DNA of 64,000 bases from Litorimonas sp965205225. GTDB taxonomy: Bacteria > Pseudomonadota > Alphaproteobacteria > Caulobacterales > Maricaulaceae. Shown in pieces: positions 35,588-44,839 of the stretch. The DNA lies in contig CBDBFZ010000003.1 of NCBI GenBank assembly GCA_965205225.1, forward strand, positions 558,001-622,000. Direction: 5' to 3'. The position numbers and the translations under genes were made by a program. The notes beneath the pieces were generated by a model. It was not told the origin of the DNA. It did not search any database and saw only the letters and a program-made list of their open reading frames with translations. The first letter of the stretch is position 1. Each line of letters begins with the position of its first letter.

Positions 35588-36345
35588 AGGCTGTGGTCAC
35601 AAATTACCTATTTGATCCAGAGGTAATGGCGGCGCGTTTGACGAAGCCCATGAAGCTTGTGATGAGTTTATCATATCGGGTGGCGACACGCCTGAACTCT
35701 TCAAGTTTTCCGAACATGCACTCGACCTGATTGCGCTCCTTATAGAGGTCTTTGTCATAATCGCGCTGGGTTATCCGGTTGCGTTTAGGCGGGATACAGA
35801 CTTTGGCTCCAGTGTTTTGGATCGTTTCGATCAACCTATCAGCATCATACACTTTGTCGGCTAAGACATGCCGTGGTGACAGGTTTTCAACCAAGCTATG
35901 GGCCTGTTTTATATTATGTCCCTGTCCTGGGCTGGGTATAAGGCGTAACGGCAGGCCCAAACCTTCGCTTACAGCGTGGAGTTTCGTTGTAAACCCGCCC
36001 TTGGAGCGGACCAGACTTTGGGATGTTTGGCCCTTTTTTTAAGCAGACTTGAAGCTGTCCGGTGAGCTTTGAGATGCATGGCGTCAACCATCCGTGTATC
36101 GGGTGGCGCGCCTGATACGGTCAAGTGACTGAATATAGTATCGAAAACACCCATCCTGCTCCAGCGTTTGAACCTGTTGTACAGAGTCTTGTGAGGGCCA
36201 TATTCACAAGCGTGCATCCGGACACTACGCGCCGGTCATCGACACGCGGAACCCCGCGTGCCAGAGGGAAAAACGGGTCTATCAGAGCCAGTTGCTCCTT
36301 CGTTAGAAGGAACAACTTTGCTCTAATACACTGATTAACAATTAG
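35588..36345 (-). mobile_element. Degraded IS5-family insertion sequence
   Basis: Minus-strand blocks in order: LFLLTKEQLALIDPFFP, VPRVDDRRVVSG, then another frame EYGPHKTLYNRFKRWSRMG, RMVDAMHLKAHRTASSL, then a third frame LGLPLRLIPSPGQGHNI, HVLADKVYDADRL and ERNQVECMFGKLEEFRRVAT. At least two frameshifts separate them. One end begins CTAGGCTGTGGTCACAAATT at 35587. It lies between the dead HlyD gene and the DUF1178 gene. Confidence 0.8.
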
Positions 36346-36374
36346 TTTCTGCAACCAAGCTGCATTCGGGTTAC

Positions 36375-36776
36375 CTAATTCAGCTTTTTCTTCGTCCGCT
36401 TCGGGTTCAGCATATCCGGGATCGGCAATGCGGGAATACCGTCTTCGATCATGTCTTTGGTCTGCTGCGACGTTGCCTTGCCATAGATCCCGCGGGTCGG
36501 TTTTTCCCCGTAAAACATAGCCCGCGCTTCAGACGTAAAATCCTTGCCAACATCATCGCAGGTGGTGGCGATTTCGTTGCGAATGGCTTCCGCCAGGGCC
36601 TCCATCTTGTTCGAGGTCCGGATAGACGGCGCCATGATCGCTTTCTCGACCTTTTTGGTTCCGCATTCCGGACAAACCAGCAGACCACTTTCGACTTGAT
36701 CCTCATAATCACCCATAGATCCGAACCAGCCTTCAAACTGGTGATCTTTGGCGCATCTGAGATCATATTTAATCAT
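36375..36776 (-). CDS. DUF1178 family protein
   Basis: 133 residues. The N-terminal zinc-ribbon-like part is IKYDLRCAKDHQFEGWFGS, with VCPECGTKKVEKAIMAPSI; the C-terminal tail has KDMIEDGIPALPIPD. Function unknown. It is widespread in alphaproteobacteria beside the nitrilase-glutaredoxin-comF cluster, exactly as here (6 bp after the nitrilase stop), so it is probably the last gene of that operon. Confidence 0.88.
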   Translation of the reverse strand: MIKYDLRCAKDHQFEGWFGSMGDYEDQVESGLLVCPECGTKKVEKAIMAPSIRTSNKMEALAEAIRNEIATTCDDVGKDFTSEARAMFYGEKPTRGIYGKATSQQTKDMIEDGIPALPIPDMLNPKRTKKKLN

Positions 36777-36782
36777 GCTGAC

Positions 36783-37562
36783 CTAAAGTTGCCGCCAGGC
36801 GGGAATACGCGCACGTGCATCTTCGACAGCTTTCCGGTCGATTTCGACTTCCAGAATGCCGGGCGCGTCATGATTCAAAATACCCGCCACTTCGCCCCAC
36901 GGCGCAACGGCCATGCTGCGACCCCAGGTTCGGCGGCCATCAGCATGATCTCCGCCTTGAGCCGGGGCTAGCACCCAAGCTCCACTCTCAATTGCTCGGG
37001 CGCGCAGCAAACTTTCCCAATGCGCCCTCCCGGTCGCGCGTGTGAACGCAGACGGAACAGTGATCATATCTACGCACTGACTGGCATAGCCAGAATAGAG
37101 TATCGGAAAACGCAGATCGTAACAGATCGACAGACCGACGCTCAGATCACCAATCCCAGCGGTCGTCGGCGTTTCACCTGCCGCATAACTGTCGCTCTCG
37201 CGATAGCTCTCCCCGCCCGGCAGTGCCGCTTCGAATAGATGTATCTTGTCATAACGCGCGGCGATCTTTCCATTCGGATCGATCAGGAAAGAGCGGTTGG
37301 CGATCTTATCATCATCGCGCACCGCTGCAGAACCGAGCAGCAGATGAATACCGTACTCTTTCGCGAGTGACTGGTACGGCGCGGACGTCTCAGCTTCCGG
37401 CCGCACCGCCGTCATCAATGCCGCCGGGTTCTTCTGCAACAGCGGCGTCATTTCCGGTGTTAGAACGAAAGTCGCATCTGTCTGCGCAACCATAGCTGCG
37501 ACGGTTTCGAAATTCCTATCCGGATCGATCCCGGAGGTCAGCTGTAGAAGTGCGGCTTTCAA
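36783..37562 (-). CDS. Carbon-nitrogen hydrolase (Nit1/omega-amidase-like)
   Basis: 259 residues. The catalytic Glu is in VLTPEMTPL, the Lys in ARYDKIHLFEAALPGGESY and the Cys in GLSICYDLRFP: the complete E-K-C triad of the nitrilase superfamily. The close match to Nit1/NitFhit-type deaminated-glutathione amidases is suggested by YRESDSYAAGE and the grxC neighbour 3 bp upstream. It probably hydrolyses an amide such as deaminated glutathione (inference). Confidence 0.87.
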   Translation of the reverse strand: MKAALLQLTSGIDPDRNFETVAAMVAQTDATFVLTPEMTPLLQKNPAALMTAVRPEAETSAPYQSLAKEYGIHLLLGSAAVRDDDKIANRSFLIDPNGKIAARYDKIHLFEAALPGGESYRESDSYAAGETPTTAGIGDLSVGLSICYDLRFPILYSGYASQCVDMITVPSAFTRATGRAHWESLLRARAIESGAWVLAPAQGGDHADGRRTWGRSMAVAPWGEVAGILNHDAPGILEVEIDRKAVEDARARIPAWRQL

Positions 37563-37565
37563 AAT

Positions 37566-37826
37566 TTATCCGGCCAACATGGCGTCCAGCTTGCCCGCAC
37601 GTTCGAGCGCCGCCAATTCATCCGATCCCCCCACATGTTCGCCATTGATGAAGATTTGCGGGAAGGTGTTTCGTCCATTGGCACGCTGGTTCATTTCCGC
37701 ACGCTTGGCCTTGTCATTGGCCGCAGGGATATCGATGATCTGGATGCCCTTTTTTTCCAGCAACGCTTTGGCGCGGATGCAGTAGGAGCAGAACATCTTG
37801 GTATAGACTTCAACTTTGGCAGACAT
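37566..37826 (-). CDS. grxC: Glutaredoxin 3
   Basis: 86 residues. The active site is KMFCSYCIRAKALL, so CSYC instead of the common CPYC, followed by the cis-Pro block NTFPQIFINGEHVGGSDEL that binds glutathione. It reduces protein disulfides and mixed disulfides with glutathione. It lies between comF and the nitrilase gene on one strand with short gaps, the usual alphaproteobacterial order. Confidence 0.93.
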   Translation of the reverse strand: MSAKVEVYTKMFCSYCIRAKALLEKKGIQIIDIPAANDKAKRAEMNQRANGRNTFPQIFINGEHVGGSDELAALERAGKLDAMLAG

Positions 37827-37860
37827 GGGAAGGCCTTTGATAGGGTTGCTTTACCCTGAC

Positions 37861-38583
37861 TTAGGGGGCCGGGGTTGGCTTTACAACGCGGGCAAGGCAA
37901 ACTGCGTCAACCCGGTCAGCGTCGGCGCGTTTCAAGGTGCGAGCACAGGATTCCAGCGTCGCCCCGGTTGTCATCACATCATCAACCAGAACCAATCGTT
38001 TGCCTTTGATCGTTTCCGGCTCAGCCACAGTGAACGCACCTTGCACATTGCTCCGCCGACCCGCAACCGACAGACCGCCTTGGCTCGGGGTTCGGCGTGC
38101 GCGCAGCAGCACATGCGCCTCCATCGGAACGCCGCAGCGCTTTGACAGAGCGCGCCCCAGCAGCGCCGATTGGTTGAACCGCCGCTGCATCAGACGAAAT
38201 CGATGCAGCGGTACAGGAATGATGACGTCCGCATGGCCAAGCGCCCTCCGTGCGGCCCGGTGCATCTGCGCTGCGAATGCCTGAAGCCGGTCCGTATGAC
38301 CGCCATGTTTGAACGACAGAATCATTGAGCGGGATGCCGTATCATATTGCAAAGCAGAGCGGGCCGTGGCGTAGGCCGGACGCCGGGCCAGACAGGCAGC
38401 ACAGGTCAAATCAAAGGCACTGATTCCCGTCATCTGATGGTCGAACGGAAAACCGCAGGACGCACAGCAAGGCTCATCTAGAAAGGTCAGATCGGCGAAC
38501 AGCTCTGTATCATCGGTTGGCGGCAGAACCGTATCGATCGCCCATTGGCCTATATCGCGCAGCTGTGATTGCCAGACCCCCAC
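37861..38583 (-). CDS. comF: ComF family phosphoribosyltransferase-like protein
   Basis: 240 residues. The N-terminal double zinc finger is EPCCASCGFPFDHQ with LTCAACLARRP, and the middle reads IIPVPLHRFRLMQRRFNQS. The PRPP-binding motif LVLVDDVMTTGATLE is complete. ComF proteins aid handling of incoming single-stranded DNA in natural transformation. It is divergent from the methyltransferase gene, with only 20 bp between start codons. Confidence 0.92.
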   Translation of the reverse strand: MGVWQSQLRDIGQWAIDTVLPPTDDTELFADLTFLDEPCCASCGFPFDHQMTGISAFDLTCAACLARRPAYATARSALQYDTASRSMILSFKHGGHTDRLQAFAAQMHRAARRALGHADVIIPVPLHRFRLMQRRFNQSALLGRALSKRCGVPMEAHVLLRARRTPSQGGLSVAGRRSNVQGAFTVAEPETIKGKRLVLVDDVMTTGATLESCARTLKRADADRVDAVCLARVVKPTPAP

Positions 38584-38603
38584 GCGCGGACTATCGCGCG
38601 CCT

Positions 38604-39449
38604 ATGACCACTTTGCAAGATAAGGACCCGCCCGTCGCCCTGTTCGACGAGACGATGCAAGCTTTACGCGCCGCGCGCGCGCGGCGACGGCACATGAAGG
38701 CCAGGCCTTTTTTGCTGGAGCGGGTTATCGGAGACCTGTCCGAGCGCCTGCAGGATGTGAACCGGACCTTTGTCCGTGTCTGTCTGGTTGGCCCGTTCGA
38801 CTGGCGCGATCAGATCATAGCGTCTTTGCCAAAGCCAAAACAGTTCGAGACGTTTGATCATCATGCCGCACCAACTGGTGAAGACTATGATCTCGTCATC
38901 AGCTTGCTACATATGCAGTCGCTCAATGCCATTGGCGGCTGGATGCAGGCGGTGCGCACGATGCTGGTACCGGACGGCCTGTTCCTGTCGTGCCTGATCG
39001 GCGGGACGAGCCTGTCGGAGTTGCGGCGCACGTTCTATGCCATCGACACTGACCGCTTTGGCGCGCCGACCGCTCGCATTCACCCGATGATTGAGGTGCG
39101 GGCGGCGGCGCAACTGCTTGGCCATGCGGGCCTCGCCATTCCGGTCACAGATTCGGATCGCTTCACGGTCTATTACCGCAAGGTGGAAACCCTGGCTGGG
39201 GATCTGCGTGATCTCGGCCTGACCAATGCGCTGACGGATCGGGACAGACGAGTCTCAGCGAGTATGATCCGCGATATTGAAACCGCCCTACGTCCCGTAC
39301 CGGACGAAGCGATGCCGATCAGTTGGGAGATTATCTGGATGACCGGCTGGGTCCCGCATGAGAGCCAGCAGAAACCGCTGAAACCCGGTTCGGCCAGAAT
39401 GGGTTTGAACGACGCGTTGAAGTCGATCAGAGATGGCCAGAAATCATAG
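38604..39449 (+). CDS. BioC/NDUFAF5-like methyltransferase-fold protein
   Basis: 281 residues from the ATG at 38604. The family start VALFDETMQALRAARARRR is followed by LLERVIGDLSERL, YDLVISLLHMQSLNAIGGW and LVPDGLFLSCLIGGTSLSELR, the NDUFAF5/BioC-like layout. Motif I, normally a Gly-rich GxGxG, reads VCLVGPFDWRD here, so SAM binding may be altered or lost. Mitochondrial NDUFAF5 hydroxylates a complex I subunit; the bacterial role is unsettled. It ends overlapping the convergent cyclo-ligase by 6 bp. Confidence 0.75.
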   Translation: MTTLQDKDPPVALFDETMQALRAARARRRHMKARPFLLERVIGDLSERLQDVNRTFVRVCLVGPFDWRDQIIASLPKPKQFETFDHHAAPTGEDYDLVISLLHMQSLNAIGGWMQAVRTMLVPDGLFLSCLIGGTSLSELRRTFYAIDTDRFGAPTARIHPMIEVRAAAQLLGHAGLAIPVTDSDRFTVYYRKVETLAGDLRDLGLTNALTDRDRRVSASMIRDIETALRPVPDEAMPISWEIIWMTGWVPHESQQKPLKPGSARMGLNDALKSIRDGQKS

Positions 39450-40010
39450 GTGAGTTGTAAACAGCCCTGTTTCAGTCAGAACATAGTCGAGCGGTATATC
39501 CGTGTCTTCCGTCGTCAGGACCGTCACTTCCTGATCAGCATAGGCGATCCCGACACTGCGCAAACCGGGGTTTTCTGCCTTAAGCACGGCGAGCGTCGCA
39601 TCATAATAGCCGCCGCCATATCCAAGCCGGTCACCGCTGCGCGTAAAAGCCAGCAGTGGCACCATCACGACATCTGGAACCAGCGCATCACCGCCCTCGC
39701 TCGGCAGGCCGACGGGATGACGCGTGCCAAACGGACCGCATTCCATCGCGCATTCCGGAGTCCAGCGCCGAAACGTCAACCGCAACCGATCGCGCAGCGT
39801 TACGGGCAGAATAATCGGATGGATCTGCGACAGGCGTTCCAGAAGCGGCCGCACATCAGCCTCGTTCTGGATAGGCCAATAGCCAGCAATAATGGCGGAC
39901 GGCTCCATACCCGGCCAATAGCGGATGAAATCATTGGGATTGGCCGACAGTTTTGCGCGGAGGAGCTTGGCACGCTCTCTCGCTTGCGCCTTGCGGGTTG
40001 CGATACTCAT
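39444..40010 (-). CDS. 5-formyltetrahydrofolate cyclo-ligase
   Basis: 188 residues. The N-terminal basic helix (RKAQARERAKLLRAKL) is followed by IIAGYWPIQNEADVRPLL and the ATP-binding end block GDRLGYGGGYYDATLAVLK. This is the 5-FCL/YgfA family, which converts 5-formyl-THF to 5,10-methenyl-THF with ATP and returns folate to the one-carbon pool. No 6S RNA or zapA is seen just upstream, unlike in many relatives. Confidence 0.93.
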   Translation of the reverse strand: MSIATRKAQARERAKLLRAKLSANPNDFIRYWPGMEPSAIIAGYWPIQNEADVRPLLERLSQIHPIILPVTLRDRLRLTFRRWTPECAMECGPFGTRHPVGLPSEGGDALVPDVVMVPLLAFTRSGDRLGYGGGYYDATLAVLKAENPGLRSVGIAYADQEVTVLTTEDTDIPLDYVLTETGLFTTHL

Positions 40011-40154
40011 GATCGTAACGCCCCGATTATGTCCATCCCGGTCATGGGAGACATATCTATAACCCTTGCGAGAAAAACGCCAGACGCATCACACAACCGA
40101 TAATCCCATTACCAGTTCTTGCCGCGTCAGCCCTAGTCGCGCATGACACACCGC

Positions 40155-40430
40155 ATGGGCAAACCCCTCCAAGGCTACCATATTATCGAGAACTCGCCGG
40201 GATCGAACCCTTCCCCTATGCGGGCATGCTGATGGCCGACATGGGCGCAGATGTGGTTCTGGTGAACCGTCCGGGTTTTGCTGTACGGACCGTGCATGAC
40301 CGCGGCAAGACCTCTATTACCATCAATTTTCACCAGTTTGGAGGCGGGTAGGTCCTGATCGATCTCGTCACAGAATCCGACGCCTTGATCAAAGGGCTCG
40401 TCCGGACGTGGTCGAACGGACTGGCAAAGG
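40155..40430 (+). pseudogene. Family III CoA-transferase (CaiB/BaiF) 5' remnant
   Basis: From ATG 40155: MGKPLQGYHIIE, then after a frame change LAGIEPFPYAGMLMADMGAD and VVLVNRPG, and near the end VLIDLVTESDALIKGLVR. This is the N-terminal part of an alpha-methylacyl-CoA racemase/CoA-transferase III. The central sequence between NRPG and VLIDLV is shortened and a TAG interrupts it. The rest of the gene is gone, replaced by a fragment of a different gene. Confidence 0.7.
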
Positions 40431-40436
40431 TGAGGT

Positions 40437-40625
40437 GTGGATGCGACCTATGCAACTATGGGCGAGCGCCGCCCAATTTATGATCCGGCCTTCAACTGGC
40501 TCCTCCAGCATTGTCCCGATCCGTTCACGCCTCCAGTTCTGGTTTACGGGGATTTCCGGATGGGGAATTTTCTGATCGATCAACCGACCTATTACAGCCT
40601 GGCGGAGGCTCAGCGACGCTAGATC
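40437..40625 (+). pseudogene. Aminoglycoside-phosphotransferase-like (APH) fragment
   Basis: About 62 codons reading YDPAFNWLLQHCPDPFTPP then VLVYGDFRMGNFLID. The HGDFR(x)GN-type catalytic loop of the APH/choline-kinase-like family is visible with Tyr in place of His. N- and C-terminal parts are absent. It is joined directly to the CoA-transferase remnant, suggesting a deletion between two genes of a fatty-acid/CoA catabolic locus. Confidence 0.6.
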
Positions 40626-40692
40626 ACAACAGCAGTTTGATAGGAAAATCAGGCCCTTCACAGCAGTGCTTCGCTGTGGTTATGGCCGGGTC

Positions 40693-41358
40693 ATGACAAC
40701 ACACACAGCCAACCTTCTCAATAATCGCTATTCCGTCCGGGGCTTCAAGCCCGATCCGGTTCCGCAGGACCGGCTCGACCGGATTTTTGCAGAGAGCCTC
40801 AAAGCCGCGAGTAACTGCAACACCCAGCCCTGGCACGTCATGGTGGTCAGCGGCAAGATGCGCGATCAAGTCAGCAATGCCATGCTGGCCGAGGTGATGA
40901 GCGGCAAAGGCCCGTCACCAGAATTTGAATGGAACGTCAAATATCAGGACGAGCATAAGGATCGCCAGTGGGGATCGGCCATGGCGCTCTACGACGCGAT
41001 GGGGATTGCCCGCGAGGACAAGCCTGCGCGGATGCAGGCAATGGGCCGGAACTGGCAGTTCTTCGGCGCGCCGCACGGGGCCTTCTTCACAATGGAAAAA
41101 TATCTCGGCATCATGGGTGCGGTCGATGTCGGCATTTATGCGCAAACTCTGTCGCTGCTGCTGGAAGAGAACGGTATTCAGTCCTGCATGCAAGGCGCGC
41201 TTGGGCAGTTTCCTGGCCCCGTCAAGAAGCTGCTTAATATTACCGAGAGCCGCGGCATCCTGTTCGGGATGAGCTTCGGCTATGCTGACGATCATCCCGC
41301 GAATAAATGCCGCACAGACCGGATTGAGCCCAGCGAAGCGGTGCAGTTTTTAAGTTAG
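40693..41358 (+). CDS. Nitroreductase family oxidoreductase
   Basis: 221 residues from the ATG at 40693 (MTTHTANLLNNRYSVRGF). FMN-binding motifs are NRYSVRGFKPDPVP and KAASNCNTQPWHVMVVSG; the C-terminal block is GILFGMSFGYADDHPANKCRTDR. Flavin-dependent enzymes of this family reduce nitro groups, quinones or enones with NAD(P)H as homodimers. It is convergent with rpsP (84 bp apart). The physiological substrate is unknown. Confidence 0.88.
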   Translation: MTTHTANLLNNRYSVRGFKPDPVPQDRLDRIFAESLKAASNCNTQPWHVMVVSGKMRDQVSNAMLAEVMSGKGPSPEFEWNVKYQDEHKDRQWGSAMALYDAMGIAREDKPARMQAMGRNWQFFGAPHGAFFTMEKYLGIMGAVDVGIYAQTLSLLLEENGIQSCMQGALGQFPGPVKKLLNITESRGILFGMSFGYADDHPANKCRTDRIEPSEAVQFLS

Positions 41359-41442
41359 AAACAGGTTGTTCTCAAACAAAAAGGTTAACCTTCTGAACAA
41401 TTAGAGAGCAGGCTTTTCGTGTTCTGTAAGGCGTGGAGAAAT

Positions 41443-41850
41443 CTACTCTTCTTCGCCCTTTTTCTCTCCTGCAGGCGCGGCTTCTTTCGCTTCCGCTTCG
41501 GCCTCTTTGCGCGCTTCGGCTTTTTCTTTCTTCTCTTCGAGGCGCTCTAGCGCCTTCTCGCCAGGCTTACCCTTTTGCGGGTTATTGCCGTGCGTCCATT
41601 CCCACAGGCCAGCGGCGCTGAGGAAGCGAGCGACGCGGTCTGTCGGACGGGCCCCCTTGCCAAGCCATTCCTTGATCTTGTCGACTTGCAGTTGGACGCG
41701 GTTTTCGTCGTCCTTGGCCAGCATCGGGTTGTAGAAACCCACGATTTCAATGAATCGGCCATCACGCGGAGAGCGCGAGTCAGCGACGACGATACGGTAA
41801 TAGGGACGTTTTTTTGCGCCATGACGCGCGAGACGGAGTTTCAGAGCCAT
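41443..41850 (-). CDS. rpsP: 30S ribosomal protein S16
   Basis: 135 residues. The S16 core is complete (MALKLRLARHGAKKRPYYRI, DGRFIEIVGFYNP, GARPTDRVARFL). A long Lys/Glu/Ala-rich C-terminal tail (about 50 residues) is present, as in many alphaproteobacteria. It lies 35 bp downstream of ffh on the same strand. The usual followers rimM, trmD and rplS are not here: the next gene is a convergent nitroreductase. Confidence 0.96.
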   Translation of the reverse strand: MALKLRLARHGAKKRPYYRIVVADSRSPRDGRFIEIVGFYNPMLAKDDENRVQLQVDKIKEWLGKGARPTDRVARFLSAAGLWEWTHGNNPQKGKPGEKALERLEEKKEKAEARKEAEAEAKEAAPAGEKKGEEE

Positions 41851-41885
41851 TGGTTTTCCTTAGGTTTATCTGGAGTTTCGTGTAT

Positions 41886-43472
41886 CTATTTCTTGAACTT
41901 TGGTTTTCCTTGGGGTCCACCGAGACCCGGTAGTCCGCCGCCAAGGCCGGGGAGCTTTGCGCCGCCCAATCCGGGTAATTTTCCGAGACCAGGCAGACCC
42001 GATCCCATCTGTTTCTTGAGCTCTTCGAGCGCGGCAGGATCCATGTCGGCGAGGTTCGGCATTCCGCCGCCAAAACCCTTCATCGTACCTTTCGGCATGC
42101 CCGGCATTCCCGCCATCTGTGCAGCCATGCCGCCCTTGCCCATCTTCTTCATCATGTCCGACACTTGCCGATGCATCTTGAGCAGCTTATTGACCTCGGA
42201 CACTTCCATGCCGGAGCCAGCCGCAATGCGTTTCTTGCGGGATGCTTTGATCAGTTTCGGGTTCTTGCGTTCCCACGGGGTCATGGACAGGATGATGCCG
42301 CGTTGCCGGGCCAGAAGCTTGTCATCGACACCGCCCATCGTGTCCATTTGCTTCTTCATTTTGCCCATACCAGGCAGTAATTTCATGATCCCGCCCATAC
42401 CACCGAGCTTGGACATCTGTCCCAGCTGGTTGGCCAGATCGTCGAGGTCGAACTGGCCTTTGGACAGTTTTTCGGCGGCCAGCGCCGCATCTTTTTCGTC
42501 GATCAGAGCCGAGGCTTTTTCGACCAGCGCAACGACATCGCCTTGGCCCAGAATACGACCCGCCAGACGTTCCGCGTCAAACGATTCCAGCCCGTCGAGT
42601 TTTTCGCCTGTCCCAAGGAACTTGATCGGCAGACCCGTGACCGCCTTCATGGACAGGGCTGCACCGCCGCGGCTATCACCATCAATCCGGGTCAGGGCGA
42701 GGCCTGTCAGCGGCAGAGCTTCATTGAAACGCCGCGCTGTTTCTACGGCATCCTGCCCGGTCAGCGCATCGGCGACTAGCAGCGTTTCAGTCGGCTGAGC
42801 GCTCCGCGCCACTTCAATGACTTCTGCCATCAACTCTTCATTGACCGTGGTGCGGCCTGCCGTGTCGAGAAAGAGAATATCATATCCACCCTTGGCGGCC
42901 TCTTTGAGGGCGCGGGATGTGATCTCCACCGCGGACTGACCGGACACGGTCGGCAGGAAGCCTGCGCCGGCCTGTTCGGCCAGCATACCCAGCTGATCCA
43001 TGGCCGCCGGACGATTCGTATCCAGCGAGGCCAGCATCACCTTTTTCTTAGCCTTTTCCTTCAGGAATTTGGCCAGCTTGCCAGTTGTGGTCGTTTTACC
43101 CGAGCCCTGAAGACCAACCATCAGAATGACGACGGGCGGTTTGGCATTAAGATTGAGTTCAGCTGCACGGCGGACCTCTGCCATATCGGCATCGTCTTCG
43201 GACAGTGTGCCACCAAGTGTTTGGATCAACGCATCATTGACAATCTTGACGACTTGCTGACCCGGTTTGACGGCACGGATAATTTTTTCGCCAACCGCTT
43301 CTTCGCGAACCTTTGCGACAAACTGTTTGACCACAGGCAGGGCGACGTCGGCTTCCAGCAGTGCCTTGCGTATTTCGCGTATGGCGGCATCCACATCGCG
43401 TTCACTGAGCGCGCCGCGGCCTGTCAGCGTATCAAAAACGCCGGTAAGTCTATCACCAAGGGCTTCAAACAA
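41886..43472 (-). CDS. ffh: Signal recognition particle protein Ffh
   Basis: 528 residues. The N-domain is followed by GTPase G-motifs GLQGSGKTTTTGKLA, DTNRPAA, LDTAGRTTVNEEL and LTRIDGDSRGGAALS. The M-domain is Met-rich (GMGGIMKLLPGMGKMKKQM) with RKKRIAAGSGMEVSEVN. The C-terminus is extended by a Gly/Pro/Leu-rich low-complexity tail (about 60 residues, repeats of PGLGG). It binds 4.5S RNA and FtsY to target inner-membrane proteins. It heads the ffh-rpsP unit. Confidence 0.96.
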   Translation of the reverse strand: MFEALGDRLTGVFDTLTGRGALSERDVDAAIREIRKALLEADVALPVVKQFVAKVREEAVGEKIIRAVKPGQQVVKIVNDALIQTLGGTLSEDDADMAEVRRAAELNLNAKPPVVILMVGLQGSGKTTTTGKLAKFLKEKAKKKVMLASLDTNRPAAMDQLGMLAEQAGAGFLPTVSGQSAVEITSRALKEAAKGGYDILFLDTAGRTTVNEELMAEVIEVARSAQPTETLLVADALTGQDAVETARRFNEALPLTGLALTRIDGDSRGGAALSMKAVTGLPIKFLGTGEKLDGLESFDAERLAGRILGQGDVVALVEKASALIDEKDAALAAEKLSKGQFDLDDLANQLGQMSKLGGMGGIMKLLPGMGKMKKQMDTMGGVDDKLLARQRGIILSMTPWERKNPKLIKASRKKRIAAGSGMEVSEVNKLLKMHRQVSDMMKKMGKGGMAAQMAGMPGMPKGTMKGFGGGMPNLADMDPAALEELKKQMGSGLPGLGKLPGLGGAKLPGLGGGLPGLGGPQGKPKFKK

Positions 43473-43716
43473 AGCTCACCTCTATCAATGGCACAACGCA
43501 AAAGGCCGCGGTGAACGAAAACTCGTCGACCACGGGACCCCGTCTGCATCCTGCACAGCTCGGAGCGCAAACATCGGGGCTTGCGCGAAAGTGCGGCGTG
43601 CCTAGCCGTCTCGCGCACAACTGTCAATCCGCTCATGCCTCTGCGGGAAACCGAAAGTGTGAGACTGACATATCCGTCATTTGTCGTCATGACAGAAGGC
43701 GTTACAGTATCACTTC

Positions 43717-44757
43717 ATGCAACGTCTCCTTTTCAGTCTCACCATCATCTGACTCGTGAGCGTGTTGTCAATCGCCGAGCAAGGTGTGAGCGCAAAGTCC
43801 GAACATTTCACCCTGTTGTCTGAAGCTGAGGTCGACGCCCCGGTCCTGCTGTCAGATCTGGAACGCTTCCGGGTTGCGGTGATGGCGGATCTTGAGTCTG
43901 AGATCAACCCGATACCTCTGCGTCTGAACATCATCAACGATCCGGAAACCTTCGCGCTGATTTCCCCCGGCGGAACAACAGCTGCGATCTATTTGCAGAG
44001 CGCAGCTGGACACGATATCGTCGGTTACAGTTCAACGCCCAATCATTTCCTGTCTAACGCGCTCGAACCTGGTTGGCTCCGCCTCGTCCTGCGCCATTAA
44101 GTCTTGCATCATATTCTGGAAACGCAATATGCACGTAAATTGCCCGTCTGGCTCGGCGAGAGTCGGGCGGAATATTATTCGACATTCGAACCAGCGCCAG
44201 ACGGTCGGCCTTGTTCGGGCTTGCCTTGCCGGAACAGGGTTCTCTGTCGGAAGTTGGCTACCGACGTGGATTGTAATCGAAAGCACGGCAAAATATCCGG
44301 AGACTTCCGTCTGTCGTCGACCGGATCTCTGTTTCGCACGCAGAGGCTCTATTATGGACAAAGCTGGGCCTTGGCGCATTTCATCATGAATAAGCCCAAT
44401 GGCCTCGCCGAAATTCATAATTTCGTCGATGACTGGAGTCGCTGAAAGATAGGGAGGACAGTTTCGAACGCGCCTTTGGTCTGCGCTATGAGCCACTTGA
44501 AGCGCGCGTAAGAGAGGACATCATTCAGTACGGCGGTAATCTTTGGCTGAACGACCTCAATGAGCGGACCTCGACCGATCGACGTCTCCGTACCGACAGA
44601 CATAGAGATTGCCGAGAACAGGCTGCAGCTTTTGCTCGCACATGGAAATACCTCAGACCCGACTTATGATCGAATCGACGCTGTGCGGGCGTCTATTACA
44701 AGCCTGACGGATTCCGATGCGCTTGATCTGGCTGAGACCTGCGGGCTTGGCGGTTAA
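43717..44757 (+). pseudogene. Decayed secreted zincin-like metallopeptidase gene
   Basis: From the ATG at 43717 (MQRLLFSLTII) a TGA interrupts the signal peptide at 43750. The reading continues EHFTLLSEAEVDAPVLLSDL, IYLQSAAGHDIVGYSS, LEPGWLRLVLRH, then TAA at 44098, then VLHHILETQYARKLPVWLGE and RAEYYSTF. This is the layout of a gluzincin HExxH...E site (RH-E-x-x-HH...GE.RAEYY) with the catalytic Glu codon now a stop. Further frame changes follow, with remnants such as EDSFERAFGLRYEPLEARV and RIDAVRASITSL. Confidence 0.7.
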
Positions 44758-44839
44758 AGAACTGGGACGGATCTGACGCCGTTGCAGAGCGTATTACTGA
44801 GCGATACGGATCGTCTGTCCCCCGGCGCACGGCGGTTAC

